From Sequoia sempervirens (taxonomy: Eukaryota; Streptophyta; Pinopsida; Cupressales; Cupressaceae): a stretch of DNA of 64,000 nt. The first letter of the stretch is position 1. The number at the start of each line of letters is the position of its first letter. The DNA lies in NCBI GenBank assembly GCA_007258455.2, contig VDFB02193867.1, positions 565,066,591 to 565,130,590 of the forward strand, in the 5' to 3' direction. Shown piece after piece: positions 10,484-21,138 of the stretch. The notes below the pieces were generated by a model that saw only the letters and a program-made list of their open reading frames with translations, did no database searches and had not been told where the DNA came from. The position numbers and the translations under genes were made by a program.

Positions 10484-11111
10484 ATGTCCAACCAACCTTC
10501 TATAAATTTAGCTAGTGTCACCACTCTTTGTTATTTAGAAGCATCCAACATGGTGAGCACTCAGAGTGATGGTGATTCTGTGAATGACTTCATTATTTTG
10601 GAGGAGATTGAATGCAACCTATTGTTTAGGTATTTTTTCAGATCAACTAAAGGAGGTTTTTGTAATACAGAGTGAGGTGGAAGAAGAGGTGTTTCACAGT
10701 ATTCTGGGTGAAGCATTTCTAAGCTAGACACATGTACACAATACCACCATGCTAAAGCGTTTCATGTACACTGTCATCAAGACCTTTGGCCACTGTGACT
10801 GGGGTGTAAGAGCATTGGAATGCCTGGTGAGGCCTAAATTTCATCATTGTGTCAATGTAGCTATCACTGGGCTCAGTCACTATCCTTGAAGTGGACTGGT
10901 AGGAAATGCCATATGCATAGCGTTGGCTCTTCAGAATGAGAAATTGGAGGAAGCTATTGCTCTTCTTCGTGCAGGAATTGTAAGGAATGTTATGGGGCTC
11001 TTTGCGCAGTTCCTACAGTCACATGAGAACCTGTTGTCCCCTACTCAGATTGAATGCCTCCAAATTGTGATCGAGGGCATTCAAGCCTTGATATTTTCCC
11101 TATATGCCTGA
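10484..11111 (+). pseudogene. Antisense ORF inside the left LTR
   Basis: Plus-strand coding-like sequence of about 208 codons from ATG 10484 to the TGA at about 11109-11111, antisense to the host retroelement. Here it is broken by a single-base insertion near 10632 and by point changes (for example a TAG near 10722 and a TGA near 10888), leaving frames at 10484-10675 and 10923-11111. The equivalent ORF in the right LTR (15307-15941) is broken at different places, so their ancestor had one continuous frame. The product looks soluble and helical, acidic in the first third (LEEIECN, SEVEEEV), with no Cys/His motif and no membrane segment. The family is not recognised. It may be a captured host gene fragment or an element-specific accessory gene. 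Confidence 0.55.
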
Positions 11112-11562
11112 ATAGAATGTCTCCCTTTTATTTTTTGTTATCTATACCAGCTTTTGCAGTCAAATTGACCAATTTTGTAGTGCCGATGCTATGTACACAT
11201 GTACTTATATATAAATAATTTTCTTTTTGATATCTCTATGCTCTTGTTCATATTGTGTTTGAAGATGTTGATTTATTTTGTTTCATTATGCACTGGTTAT
11301 GTGAATTAAACTCACTATTATTCCATCGATCATTGAAAAGCTTCCAGGAAGTGAAAGGGGTAGTTCATGTAACCTAACAAAACATCGCTTAGGTTTCAAA
11401 TGATTAAAAGAATACCGCTAGTATAACTTGTGGGGAAAGTTACTAAGTAACTTCTGACACATGACAATTCATCATGCAGGTTATTCACACACATATACCC
11501 TCTTTCAAGGAAATGGTAAGTTTGAATAAAGTCACAAAACACCGCTTAGCCAAAGATGTAAC

Positions 11563-11893
11563 TGTTAACACAGACCGCTCGAACTGTCAGTGAGGGCGCC
11601 ACCGGAGAGGTTAGCCAGAGACCACACAGGTCCGAAGGGAGGGGTTGAGGGTCCCGCGTGATAACAACTTAGCCCCCACAAGCCGAGAGGTTCGTATTGG
11701 ACACAGACGACCACGGGGCGAGTAAGGAGTACTGGCGGGAATCAAACCTTCCCCAACAGAGTCGCCAGTTTGTTAACACAAACTGACTGTCACTACACCA
11801 AAAGCTTGAATTGTCAATGAGAGTTCCATCAGAGAGGTTAGCCAGAGACCACACAGGTCCGAAGGGAGGGGTTGAGTGTCCCGCATGATAACA
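11563..11893 (-). mobile_element. TRIM (miniature LTR retrotransposon), 331 bp
   Basis: Terminal direct repeats at 11563-11666 and 11771-11893 both start TGTTAACACA and end ATAACA. The flanks are GTAAC (11558-11562) and ATAAC (11894-11898), and the empty site is seen in the partner LTR near 16390. A primer-site complement precedes the right repeat (11752-11768; minus strand CTGGCGACTCTGTTGGGG). A purine tract on the minus strand (complement of 11667-11681) follows the left repeat. There is no coding capacity. It is clearly more GC-rich than its surroundings. The terminal repeats differ by a 19-bp indel plus substitutions. No 5S rRNA sequence is present, so it is not a Cassandra element. Confidence 0.85.
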
Positions 11894-12056
11894 ATAACAA
11901 TACAAGCAGTAAAATAGGAGGTTGGAGAAACACATGAACACCTTGCCTGAGTTCGAGAAGTACAAAAAAACACTACCCAAACATGAATTTAAGTAAAATG
12001 ACTAAGGAAAATAAGGTAAGATAGTTAAAAAGGGGGGGTCATGTTTATGAGTAACA

Positions 12057-12506
12057 GTGGCTCTGATTGGGGACAAGGAATGCAAAGGATGTAGAGAACC
12101 CAACATGGATGACCAGTCCTTTCCATTGGGCATGGAGTCAAAATGAGAAGGATACCAAACCAAACAACAAGCCAAAAATGAACACACCAAAATTGCAATT
12201 ATATACAAAGAAGGACCAACCTGTCGATCATGAGAAGGAAGGGTAAAGAAATCATACGAACCCATTCACCAGCTAGGAGAAGAATAACCCTTTCCTAAGA
12301 AAACCCACCTTCTTGTACAATTTCTGAAGCAAATCCAAAAGTATTAACATACCAACATTGATATAGACGAAATTTTAACCATAGCCAAATGATTTCCCAA
12401 AAATCCATTTCTCATCAAAAATTTCATCTTGTTGCAATTTTTTCCGATACTAGGCCATCCTTTATTAGCCAATTTCTGTAGTCGAGGCTTTTCAATCCAG
12501 GTATAT
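12057..12506. other. Non-coding 3' part of the gag-only Gypsy
   Basis: Lies between the spacer ORF stop and the 3' LTR. No conserved motif and no convincing polypurine tract at the LTR border. Confidence 0.5.
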
Positions 12507-13037
12507 CTAATTTTGATACAAAATTATGAGTTCTACATTCCTCCTTGATATTACATCTCTCAAATATTTTCCTTCTTTTGAAAAATCATCATTGGGAGAA
12601 ATACTTCTTTTAACCTCATCACACCTTTCCTCTATCAAATCATTTTCATGAGAGATGATTACCTTAGAGAAAGTAGTAACTGATTCACTTCCAACCTCTG
12701 ACTGTGCATCAATCTGGAAATTCTCACCTTCCCTCAATACAAGACTAGTAGTTCCACCAATGTTTCCTTGATTGTGACCAATCTCAATCATTGATACACA
12801 ATATTCAACCTCAGACACATATTGATCAATGATCAAATTTGTAAAGAGGGGGTTGTCATATGTTTCAAATTTATCAAAAATGAAAAGAGGGTTAGGATTA
12901 ATTAACCATTTCTCTTTCTCTTGAGAAGTACCATATGTGAGACCTTCATTTTCTTCTAGATGAAAAAATGTATTCTCATCCACTGCTTCTTCGAAGGAGA
13001 AAACTTCATATTCAGAAATAGGAAGGGAATTTGACAC
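12507..13037 (-). pseudogene. Post-gag acidic spacer ORF of the Gypsy element
   Basis: A 176-codon minus-strand frame, acidic and without Cys-His motifs, directly downstream of gag. It contains a FETYDNPLF motif that closely matches KTYDNPLYD in the spacer ORF of the other Tat-like element (23608-24777). The two elements therefore share this gag-to-protease spacer, although only the other one keeps the protease. The frame upstream (13038-13208) is interrupted by a stop and frame change. Confidence 0.55.
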
Positions 13038-13208
13038 CAGGTCCTTTGAATTAGCCTCAGAAGAGAAGGACTAATTCTCAAAAAGAGGAGAAACGATTGA
13101 TGTCTTTTTTTGTGGCTCATCATCTTCATCATCACTAGATGAATGGAGATCACTTTTAACCTCAAACGAGTTATATAAACTAAAGGCTTGGTCATTGCAA
13201 TGTTGTTC

Positions 13209-13942
13209 TCATTCTTCATTAAATTGCTGCATGTTGTAAAAAATTGTTAGATTAATTTCTTCAGTAGTCGGGTGAGGAAATTTTACCTCTAAGTCATGAA
13301 ATTTAATCAAGAATTTAGGGGATAGCTTGCAACTAACTTTGGGCTTTGCACTATCACCTAGTTTCCACTTTCCCATAGTGATAAAATCATCCTCAAAACT
13401 TACTGCTGCAGATTGAGCCCTTTCAATTCCTTGAATTTTATCTCTTTTGAGGATCAATTGAATATCAAGATCTAGAGTAGAAATAAAAATGTGAAACTCG
13501 ATCTCCTCACTGGGCCTTTCTGGAATAGGAATTCGTTGAAGCAACCGATTGAAATGATATAAAAAATCCCTCATTGTTTTGGCCTTATTCTTCATGATTT
13601 GAAAAAAATTCACAGGGTGGCTGTGATGTTGACTGGAATTTTATAGTGTTGGAGAAACTTTTTTTTAAGAACATTCCATCCTGTAATGCTTCCCTTTTCA
13701 AGTCCCCTATACCATACTGTCACTTTTTCAATTAAACTGTCGATAGATATTCTAACAAAAAAATATTCTTCTTGGATTCCTAAAACTCCACTTATTGCAG
13801 TCATAGCTAGAATGTGTTCTTTAGGGTCTTGTGCATCTTGACCAAAAAATTTAGGAAATCATTTTTGGGAACCATTGGGTAAATCATGATATTGTGACAA
13901 GGCCAGAGGGCCAACATGATTACACCAAATATTCAAGGCCAT
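13209..13942 (-). pseudogene. gag: Gypsy gag (retrotransposon gag domain)
   Basis: The minus-strand frame starts at ATG 13942 and shows the plant Gypsy gag signature: a KFFGQD-DP-EHI-like opening near 13840, a VTVWYRGLEKGSI core (about 13690-13720), then LKKKFLQHY, and a second helical half with RDFLYHFNRLLQRIP (about 13540). There is a TGA near 13860 and a frame change at about 13611. No CCHC zinc knuckle is seen. The protein would form the capsid-like particle. Stops make it non-functional. Confidence 0.75.
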
Positions 13943-14402
13943 GGATGATTAGAGTCACCAACTCACAATGGGAGTAAAAATTAGGAAATAAAATTATTGA
14001 GTTAATTTCTTGGTGGTGGATGATCTAGAGATGGATTTCGAGGTTGAAGAAGGGGCGGGTCCCTTGGATGATGGAATGACTGATTAGGCTAATGATCATG
14101 ATGACAAGGAGGGTTGTTTTAGTACACGAATATCAACCTTAGAGGGTGTTCAACTACAGGTGTAGGTGGTTATTGGGCCAACTCTTCCTCTTCTTTGAAG
14201 GCAAGATTCGCTCACATATAATCTACTGCATTCCTCCTATATCTCTAGGTGAGCATATTCAATTGTGAAATGATGTCTTCTTGTTCTAATCCTATCCAAT
14301 CTAAATCCGATTGAAAAATAGGAAACACATCAAATGGAAGTACCATCTTGCCGCATGAAACGACAGATGTTGTCAGACCTTTTAAATCAATTCGATTTCT
14401 TT

Positions 14403-14425
14403 CCCTAACAGAGTTGCCAAAAATC
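14403..14425 (-). promoter_or_regulatory. Primer binding site of the gag-only Gypsy
   Basis: The minus strand reads TTTTTGGCAACTCTGTTAGG immediately next to the 5' LTR (14426-16552). It resembles the TRIM site (TGGCGACTCTGTTGGGG), so both appear to use the same tRNA type, with decay in this copy. Confidence 0.65.
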
Positions 14426-16552
14426 CGTTAGCGAATGAAATGAGCCCTCGTGATAAATATGATAAAAAATAAATGACTCTCAACCTAGCTTAGCACTAGT
14501 ATCAATCCACTAACAATTTTGAAAAGACCACAATTGTGTTTGTGGCTTTTCTCTAAATTTTGGAGGTACAACTCCCTCGAATGTTATGCACTGAATTTAC
14601 CTAAACTAATGAACATGGGTATGCTTTTAACTAGAAAGTAGGAAAGGAAAAAAACTTCATTTCTAAATATGAAACTAACACGAAAGCACAAATCATATCC
14701 ATAAGCAATCAACACAAAGATTGAAAAGCCTATGACTATCTTGTCAAAGGAAATAAGATCATACTATAATAAATGAACACCATAAATATTATCTCACAAA
14801 TAAGACATAACCATATCGCATGTGTAATACAAAGATCAACGTTCTAAGCATCACATTAAATTCATAACACAAAGATCATGAACTATTACAACATGAAATA
14901 AATGACTAAATCCCTCTTGATAACATCACAAGGTGTATATCCATAGAACTCCTATCTTCTCCATTTTCAAATATATAGCTAACCAACCCCACTGAATAGT
15001 CACCAGAACTGTTACTAAACTTGGCGGTCTTCTTATTTCTTCCCATCTTCTTGAAAACTATTGAAGATTGGTCAGAATTACTAACCTAGAAAATGAAAGG
15101 ACATCAGGCAAGAAAACTGATAATAATCTCACCAACGACCGTCGAATGAACTTTCACATAATCGAATAATTAATGCAGCATCAAAGAGACACCATATGAT
15201 AGGATGTGTATACTATCCAATTGAAAATTTAATTTAAACTAGTTCAAATCAGCCATTAATCTAAATTGAATTTCCATCTCATTAAATTCCTTGGGAGAAA
15301 GCACTAATGTCCAACCAACCTTCTATAAATTTAGCTAGTGTCACCACTCTTCATTATTCAAAACATTCCAACATGGCGAGCACTTAGAGTGATGGTGATT
15401 TTGTGAATGACTTCATTATTTTGGAGGAGATTGAATGCAACCCATTGTTTAGGCATCTGTCAGATCAATTGAAGGAGGTTTTTGTGATACAGAGTGAGGT
15501 GGAAGAAGAGGTGCTTCACAATATTCTGGGTGAAGAATTTCTAAGCCAAGCACATGTACACAATACCACCATGCTGGAGCATTTCATGTACATGGTCATT
15601 AGGACCTTTGACCTCTACGACTGGGGTGTAAGAGCATTGGAACACCTGGTGAGGTCTGAATTTCATCATCGTATCAATGTAGCTATGACTCGGCTTATTC
15701 ACTATCCTCGGAGTGGACTGGTAGGCGATGCTATATGCATAAAGTTGACTCTTTAGAATGAGACATTAGAGGAAGCTGATGCTCTTCTTCACATGTAGGA
15801 ATTGTAAGGAATGATATGGAGCTCTTTGCGCAATTCTTGCAGTCACATGAGAACCTATTGTCCCCTGCTTAGATTGAACACCTCCAAATTGTGATTGAGG
15901 GCATCCAAGCCTTGATATTTTCCCTATGTGCCTTAACATAATGTCTCCCTTTTGTTTTTTGTTATCGATACTAGCTTTTGCAGTCGAATTGACTAATTTT
16001 GTAGTGCCAATGCTATGTACACATGTACTTATATATAAATAAAATATCTTTTTTTGATGATATCTCTATGCTCTTGTTCATATTATGTCTGAAGATATTG
16101 ATTTATTTTGCTGCATTATGCACTGAATATGTGAATTAAACTCACTATTATTCCATCAATCACTAAAAAGCTTTTGGGCGGCAAAATAGGTAGTTTGTGT
16201 AACCTAACAAAACACCACTTAGGTTTAAAATGACTAAAAGAATATTGCCCACATATATAACTTGTGGGGAATGTTACTAAGTAACTTTTGACACATGACA
16301 ACTAATCACCCAGGTTATTTGCACACATATACCCTCTTTCAAGGAAACAAGTTCAGATAAAGTCACAAAACGCTGCTCAACCAAAGATGTAACAATACAA
16401 GTGGTAAAATGGGAGGTTGGAGGAACAAATGAAAACCCTGCCTGAGTTCAAGAAGTACAACAAAACATCGCCTGAAACATGAATTTAAGTAAAATGACTA
16501 AGGCAAATAAGGTAAGATAGTTGAAAAGGGGGGTTCATGTTTATGAGTAACA
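14426..16552 (-). repeat. 5' LTR of the gag-only Gypsy element
   Basis: About 2127 bp, collinear with 9606-12056 without the TRIM. The expected TG at its left end has become CG. It ends GAGTAACA next to the target duplication. It contains the second copy of the antisense ORF. Confidence 0.85.
15307..15941 (+). pseudogene. Antisense ORF inside the right LTR
   Basis: Homologue of 10484-11111. The long intact piece is 15403-15756 (117 codons). Differences include a TAG near 15386 where the left copy has CAG, another TAG near 15755 where the left has CAG, and a 2-bp insertion near 15793. Outside these lesions the two copies keep the same frame and the Leu/Glu/Phe pattern. It is transcriptionally antisense to the retroelement, inside its 5' LTR. 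The product is unrecognised. Confidence 0.55.
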
Positions 16553-17140
16553 AGGTAATAGGATGGATTAAGGGGATCTATGTTGTAAGGTCCTAGGACA
16601 AAATGACATGGCTTAAGTGAATACAATTTGGTGAAGTTTCCCAAGGAAACAAAATTTCATTAAGGTCCTACTTGAAAAAATGATGGCTTTATGCATTAGG
16701 GTTTAGGGTAATAGGATGGCTTAAGGGGATATATGTAGTAAGGTCCTAGGATAAAATTACATGGCTTAAGGGAATACAATTTGGTGGAGTTTCCCAAGGT
16801 AACCTTGACTTTCATTTTAAGGTCCTAAGAAAAAATAAATGCTTTAGGGTTTAGGGTTTGGGGTGAAGTTTGGGTGGCCCTTGGAATAATGGACTTGCAA
16901 GTTAGTGAACAACATTTTCTTGTGGAACAATTGATTTAGATAGCTTTCGTTTCGACTGACCAACCTCTCATGAAATCTCATTCATATTATAGTCTTGCAC
17001 AATCTTATTATTGTTAAATTTGGTTAAATCCTTGGGAAACTTCACCAAATTTTGAGAACTTCTTTGATCCCCTTAAGAAATGTCATATTACGACCCATTA
17101 AGACATTGGTTTAGGGTTTAGGGTAATAGGATGACAAGTA
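16553..17140 (+). repeat. Telomere-like satellite array (right part)
   Basis: Two fairly complete ~150-bp units (16553-16705 and 16706-16860) and a partial unit near 17100-17140. Each carries GGTAATAGGATGG, CTTAAGGGGAT, GGTCCTAGGA and terminal TTTAGGG motifs. It is continuous with 9447-9605 once the Gypsy element is discounted. The intervening 16861-17095 is diverged and contains inverted versions of the same phrases (for example the complement of TTTGGTGAAGTTTCCCAAGG near 17030-17050). Confidence 0.7.
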
Positions 17141-17780
17141 AGGGGGTTAATATTTTTGATTCATCACATATGCAATAGTTTAGGAATATTTTTGATTTTA
17201 TGAATAGATTGACTATTTCCATAATAGAAACACATAATTATGTATTATTAAGATTGAGTTTGATGTATACTTTAACTTGATTTTTTTTGTTTGATTTGAA
17301 TTTAGGGTTTCAAAAAGTTGTTAGGGTTTTTAAAAACATTTTTTTTATTTCATTTCAATTTAGGCTTTTCAAATGCAATTTTTTTGTTTCCTTTCAATTA
17401 GGGTTTTCAAATGCAATTTTTTTTGGTTTGATTGAAAAATTTAAAGGTTTCAAAAGATAAATTATGTTCTTAAGATACGATTTAAGATTGATTTTTTCTT
17501 TTCTATTCAATATCTTGAGGGTTTCATTTCATTTTTTCTTCTACTTCTAAAAATCATCATTTATTCTATTATAGGTAAATAAAATACATAAAACACTAAA
17601 TAAATTGAAAAAAAATGCTAAAATCTATTATTGTATTAAAAATTAAAAAAACATGAAAAAAGAAAAAAGATTGGGGGTGAAGGCGCACTTGGAGGTCGCT
17701 GTTGTCGTTGTCAACTTTGTGAATTACAAATCCCATGCTATGTGAATAATTGAGTTTAATTTATTTTTAAAAATAAATAC
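17141..17780. other. AT-rich stretch with repeated GGGTTTTCAAA strings
   Basis: No coding frame is recognised. Phrases such as TTAGGGTTTTCAAATGCAATTTTTT recur imperfectly near 17300-17430, probably a decayed short repeat. Confidence 0.4.
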
Positions 17781-17786
17781 CACTTT

Positions 17787-17895
17787 AAAATGGGATCTTG
17801 ATCTTTACAAAACGGGATCTCAATCTTTACAAAATGGGATCCCGATTTTTACAAATCAAGATCCTGATTTGTAAAGATCGAGATCCCATTTCCCA
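17787..17895 (+). repeat. 22-bp tandem repeat plus inverted copy
   Basis: Three head-to-tail 22-bp units with AAAATGGGATC...GATCTTTAC (17787, 17809, 17831) are followed by an inverted copy (about 17868-17890), so the array can fold on itself. More GGGATCC-like scraps continue to about 18020. Confidence 0.7.
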
Positions 17896-17899
17896 TCCA

Positions 17900-19470
17900 T
17901 CGGTTTGAGACCCATTAATGAATGAAATCCTATTTAAAAAAAAAAAGGATCCCATTTATAATTTAGGCTTGGGATCCTAAAGCTAAATGGGATCCCATTT
18001 TTTAAAAGCAGGATCTCATTTTTGGCAAGCAAATTTCATTTTTTTGCCCAAGGAAAAAACTTCCATGTTTCATGGACTCACCTTATTGCTCTTACCATTT
18101 CCTAGGACCTTGATTTTTCCAAATTAAATGTTATGCCATATCAAATGTTATTTGGTGTCAGGATATATCCTTCAAAAGGTGTCATTAAGAAGGCTTAAAT
18201 TTGAATTGAGCTCATGTTGATTATTTGCCAAGCCTCAACCAATAATCCATCTCAAAAAAGAGGCGACAAATGTGAGTGGCATGAAGCTTGTGAAGAGTGG
18301 CGTGAAGCTTGATATCAAGCATGGAGGATGCATGAAGGTCAATGCCTACACCAACTCTAGCAACACTTATAGACTAGGTCAATTTCCTGCATGTGCCCCC
18401 ATATTCCCCCATGAATTTATTCTCTTCACATGTCATTGTCTTTAGTTTAGTTATTTTGGCTTAACTATGTTAACATTAAAATTTTGTAAGTGAAAAAATA
18501 CTTTTAACATTTACTGTAACAATTAATAGTTAGTATTTAATTCTAAATTTTAGAAGTTAAGTCAAGCCTTCAACTTATAACCAAGGATCACATAAAAAAA
18601 AACCATTCCCAAAATTATTTTGCTAAACCACAAAATTTGCAAAGGAGGCGTTATTTTGTTTTGTCATAATTGGAAAAAGTTTTTTTTTTCATTTTTCTAC
18701 AACTTGCAAGCAGGGGGGTCTTTTATCAATGGGGGTTTTAATTTTCTATTTTTGTCATTTTATTAAAGTTTGAAAGGAATACATAATCTATGTTAGATTC
18801 ATTATTGACCTCATGACATAAATGAAAAAAACTTGTAAGAACTCATAACACTAAAATGTTTGTAAATGCACTCACATAAAGTGCCACAAAAACTGAATGT
18901 GTTCCTTAGGGAGGGAATTTGGGAAATTTGTACTTATAGTGAATTATAAAGTGTAATTGGGGGTTGTGTAGAGCCTTGATTAGCCATCACAGCAGTGGAT
19001 CCTCGTGATTCTGGCCACATGGTGTGTGTTGCCTTGATTTTCCATCACAACAATGTATCCTCATGATTCTCTCCTCATTCGTGTGTACCTTGATGTCCAC
19101 CCTTTTTTAGTTTCTTGTACATCTCTACATTCCTTGCACATTCTTGTGCCTGATTTAAGGGGGGATTATGATAGTGTTATGCTAATGCTTCTTTCAATGA
19201 AGCAGTGGAGGAATCTTATTTTTGGGAGGTCTCATGAACCTTCTATCTTGATATCTCATATGGGGGATTATTTCAGTGGATCATATTTTGAGATTCTAGT
19301 ACTCCTAATCCTAGTACTATTTGTATTTTCAAATTCACAAAGTTTGATTGAATTTGTGTATACATGGCTGAGTAGTGTTCATATGTTCATGTAACAAAGA
19401 TTTTGGCTCCCCAAAAACTCTAGCTCCTTCCTAGGGTTTTTCACCTAGAAGGAGAGGATAATGGGTCAAA
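17900..19470. other. No gene recognised
   Basis: AT-rich with several homopolymer runs. A phrase built on CCTTGATT-CCATCACA-CA-TG-ATCCTC-TGATTCT occurs twice (about 18972 and 19033), a small tandem duplication. A 113-codon plus-strand frame (19053-19394) has no family signature. Confidence 0.4.
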
Positions 19471-19477
19471 ATGAATT

Positions 19478-21138
19478 TGTTAACACTAGAAGAAATGGAA
19501 AGAGGAGTGTGGAATGTGTGTGAGGATGTGTTTGAATGATTATAAATGAAAATGAATGAATGAAAACTACTCTAATGTAAGATGCTAGAAAACCTAGTGT
19601 TAAATTGCAAGTATGAACTAAAAACTTAAGCAAATGAAAACAAAAGTGAATGAAATTGAACAAAGTGCACCTGGAGGCAGATTGATGCTACTATCTAAGA
19701 TTTTGGAATTTATCAAAAACATCTATTAATGGTCACTAGGAATGATTCAGCATGCATGGTGGATTAGTCCTGATTCTGATGAAAAGTTCTATAAACTTGT
19801 TTCTGACTGCTAGGAGTTGAATTTTGACAAAACCACTTTTCAAGCCTATAGATGGGACTCATTCGCCATGGGTGGTGAATTATTCCACCTTCAGGAGTCT
19901 ATAAAATCAAGAGTTGATTCTATGGAGCTAGATCTGCACTTCTTCTCTCTATAGGTGTCCGCTTCTAAAACTATCAGATTCATATTTGAAAGTGACTTTT
20001 TTTTGATGTTTTAACTTGAATGATGAATAGATGACTTGAATGAATTTTAAATGTAATATTGAATGATTCCTAAGCCTCTAAGAGTCCTAAATTTGTAAAC
20101 AAACAAGACAAAAGAGAGATATGTTGAAGGTTAGGGTATGTGGGTTTGCCTTGGTCAAACCCCGTTTAGGTAATTAAACCAAAATGATGAAAAGATGTAA
20201 TGAAACATGAAACAATGGAGATGATTACCTTGCCATGATGATTTTATCTTGAAATTTTGCAACATAACATGAAGATTCAACCCTTGAATGCCTTCAGAAG
20301 CTAACTTGATGACTTCTAATGAAGAAACCCTAACTTGCTTGACTTGGATGAGAAGATAAAAGATGGATTAATGATGAGAGATGTAAGAATGAGTTGTATG
20401 TCAAATGAGGATAAAAACATTTATTTATAGACAACTATGCCTTAGTACCTGATAATACCTCATCATAGGTTGACATGTAGTGGAAAAATACTTTAAATTT
20501 CACTTTTCCCGCTCAATAGTTAAAATGGGGGCCAGATAGGACTCATTTGCCACACATGGTGAATGGGTCCCATAAGGGCCATTCTGACAGCTAAAAAGCC
20601 AAGGAATTAGGAAATAAGGTCTAAAATGCCATCTTGTCAAGTGCTTGATCAATTAAAGCCTCGAGATCTACACAATATGGGTCATTAGGGACCTATCAGT
20701 GATGATGTAAATATAAAATAGGGCTCGAGACAAATAAATCAATGTGAAAGTGTGATTAAATACACTTTACAACACTAAAATTAGGTCCACATAGCCTAGA
20801 AAAGCACATAAACCAATGTGAATGTGCAAGACACATTACAACACTAGTTTATCATTATGTTTAATTCAAGAACCTTCTAGATTGATGTAATAATGTTATT
20901 AAACACATTTTATAATGTTTAATTAGGGAGAAATAAGTTAATTAAGTCTAGAAAAGTGTAAAAGTCCTTTATAAGACTTTACAAAACCTTTACAAGAAGT
21001 CATTAAAAGCATGTTATTTGATTTGCAAGGGTCCAAGACCTAGTGTGGACACATAAAATGCCTCACAACACTAGATTAAGGACTTACTGAGTCCAATTAA
21101 TCTCATGTCAAACAAAGGGTCCTTTTTTCTATGGGACA
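19478..21138 (-). repeat. 3' LTR of a Tat-like Gypsy element
   Basis: Starts TGTTAACACTAG and ends TATGGGACA on the plus strand. It is followed directly by TTTAGCCCCCACTTTAG, which on the minus strand is a polypurine tract adjoining the LTR. A minus-strand TATA box (CTATAAATAAATG, near 20420-20433) divides U3 from R-U5. Its U3 resembles 62170-62846, including the paired GGACTCAT...ATG-GTCCC-like phrase about 110 bp from the TATA box. The left limit is inferred from the TG end and the shared TGTTAACAC start with the TRIM, and is less certain. Confidence 0.55.

Larger units (their letters stand above)
9606..12056 (-). repeat. 3' LTR of the gag-only Gypsy element
   Basis: Starts TGTTAGCGAATG and ends GAGTAACA on the plus strand. 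It is about 2.1 kb once the 331-bp TRIM and its duplication are discounted, matching 14426-16552 along its whole length. It carries an antisense ORF at 10484-11111. Confidence 0.85.
9606..16552 (-). mobile_element. Gypsy-type LTR element with gag only
   Basis: Direct repeats at 9606-12056 and 14426-16552 are flanked by GGGTA (9601-9605) and AGGTA (16553-16557), a 5-bp duplication with one mismatch. The minus orientation follows from gag (13209-13942) and from a primer-site complement immediately left of the right LTR (14403-14425; minus strand TTTTTGGCAACTCTGTTAGG). The left LTR is longer only because it carries the TRIM at 11563-11893. The internal region is 2.4 kb, with gag and a spacer ORF; protease, RT and integrase are absent. 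It is a non-autonomous or internally deleted member of a Gypsy (possibly Tat-like) family. Confidence 0.82.

Noticed and set aside
11563..11893. Cassandra-type TRIM carrying 5S rRNA
   Set aside because: No 5S internal promoter boxes could be found in the terminal repeats.
9606..16552. Segmental tandem duplication instead of LTRs
   Set aside because: A gag gene, a primer-site complement at the LTR border and a 5-bp target duplication fit an LTR element better.
19053..19394. 113-codon plus-strand ORF with a hydrophobic C-terminus
   Set aside because: No family signature, no second copy and no splice or promoter support. It could be chance.
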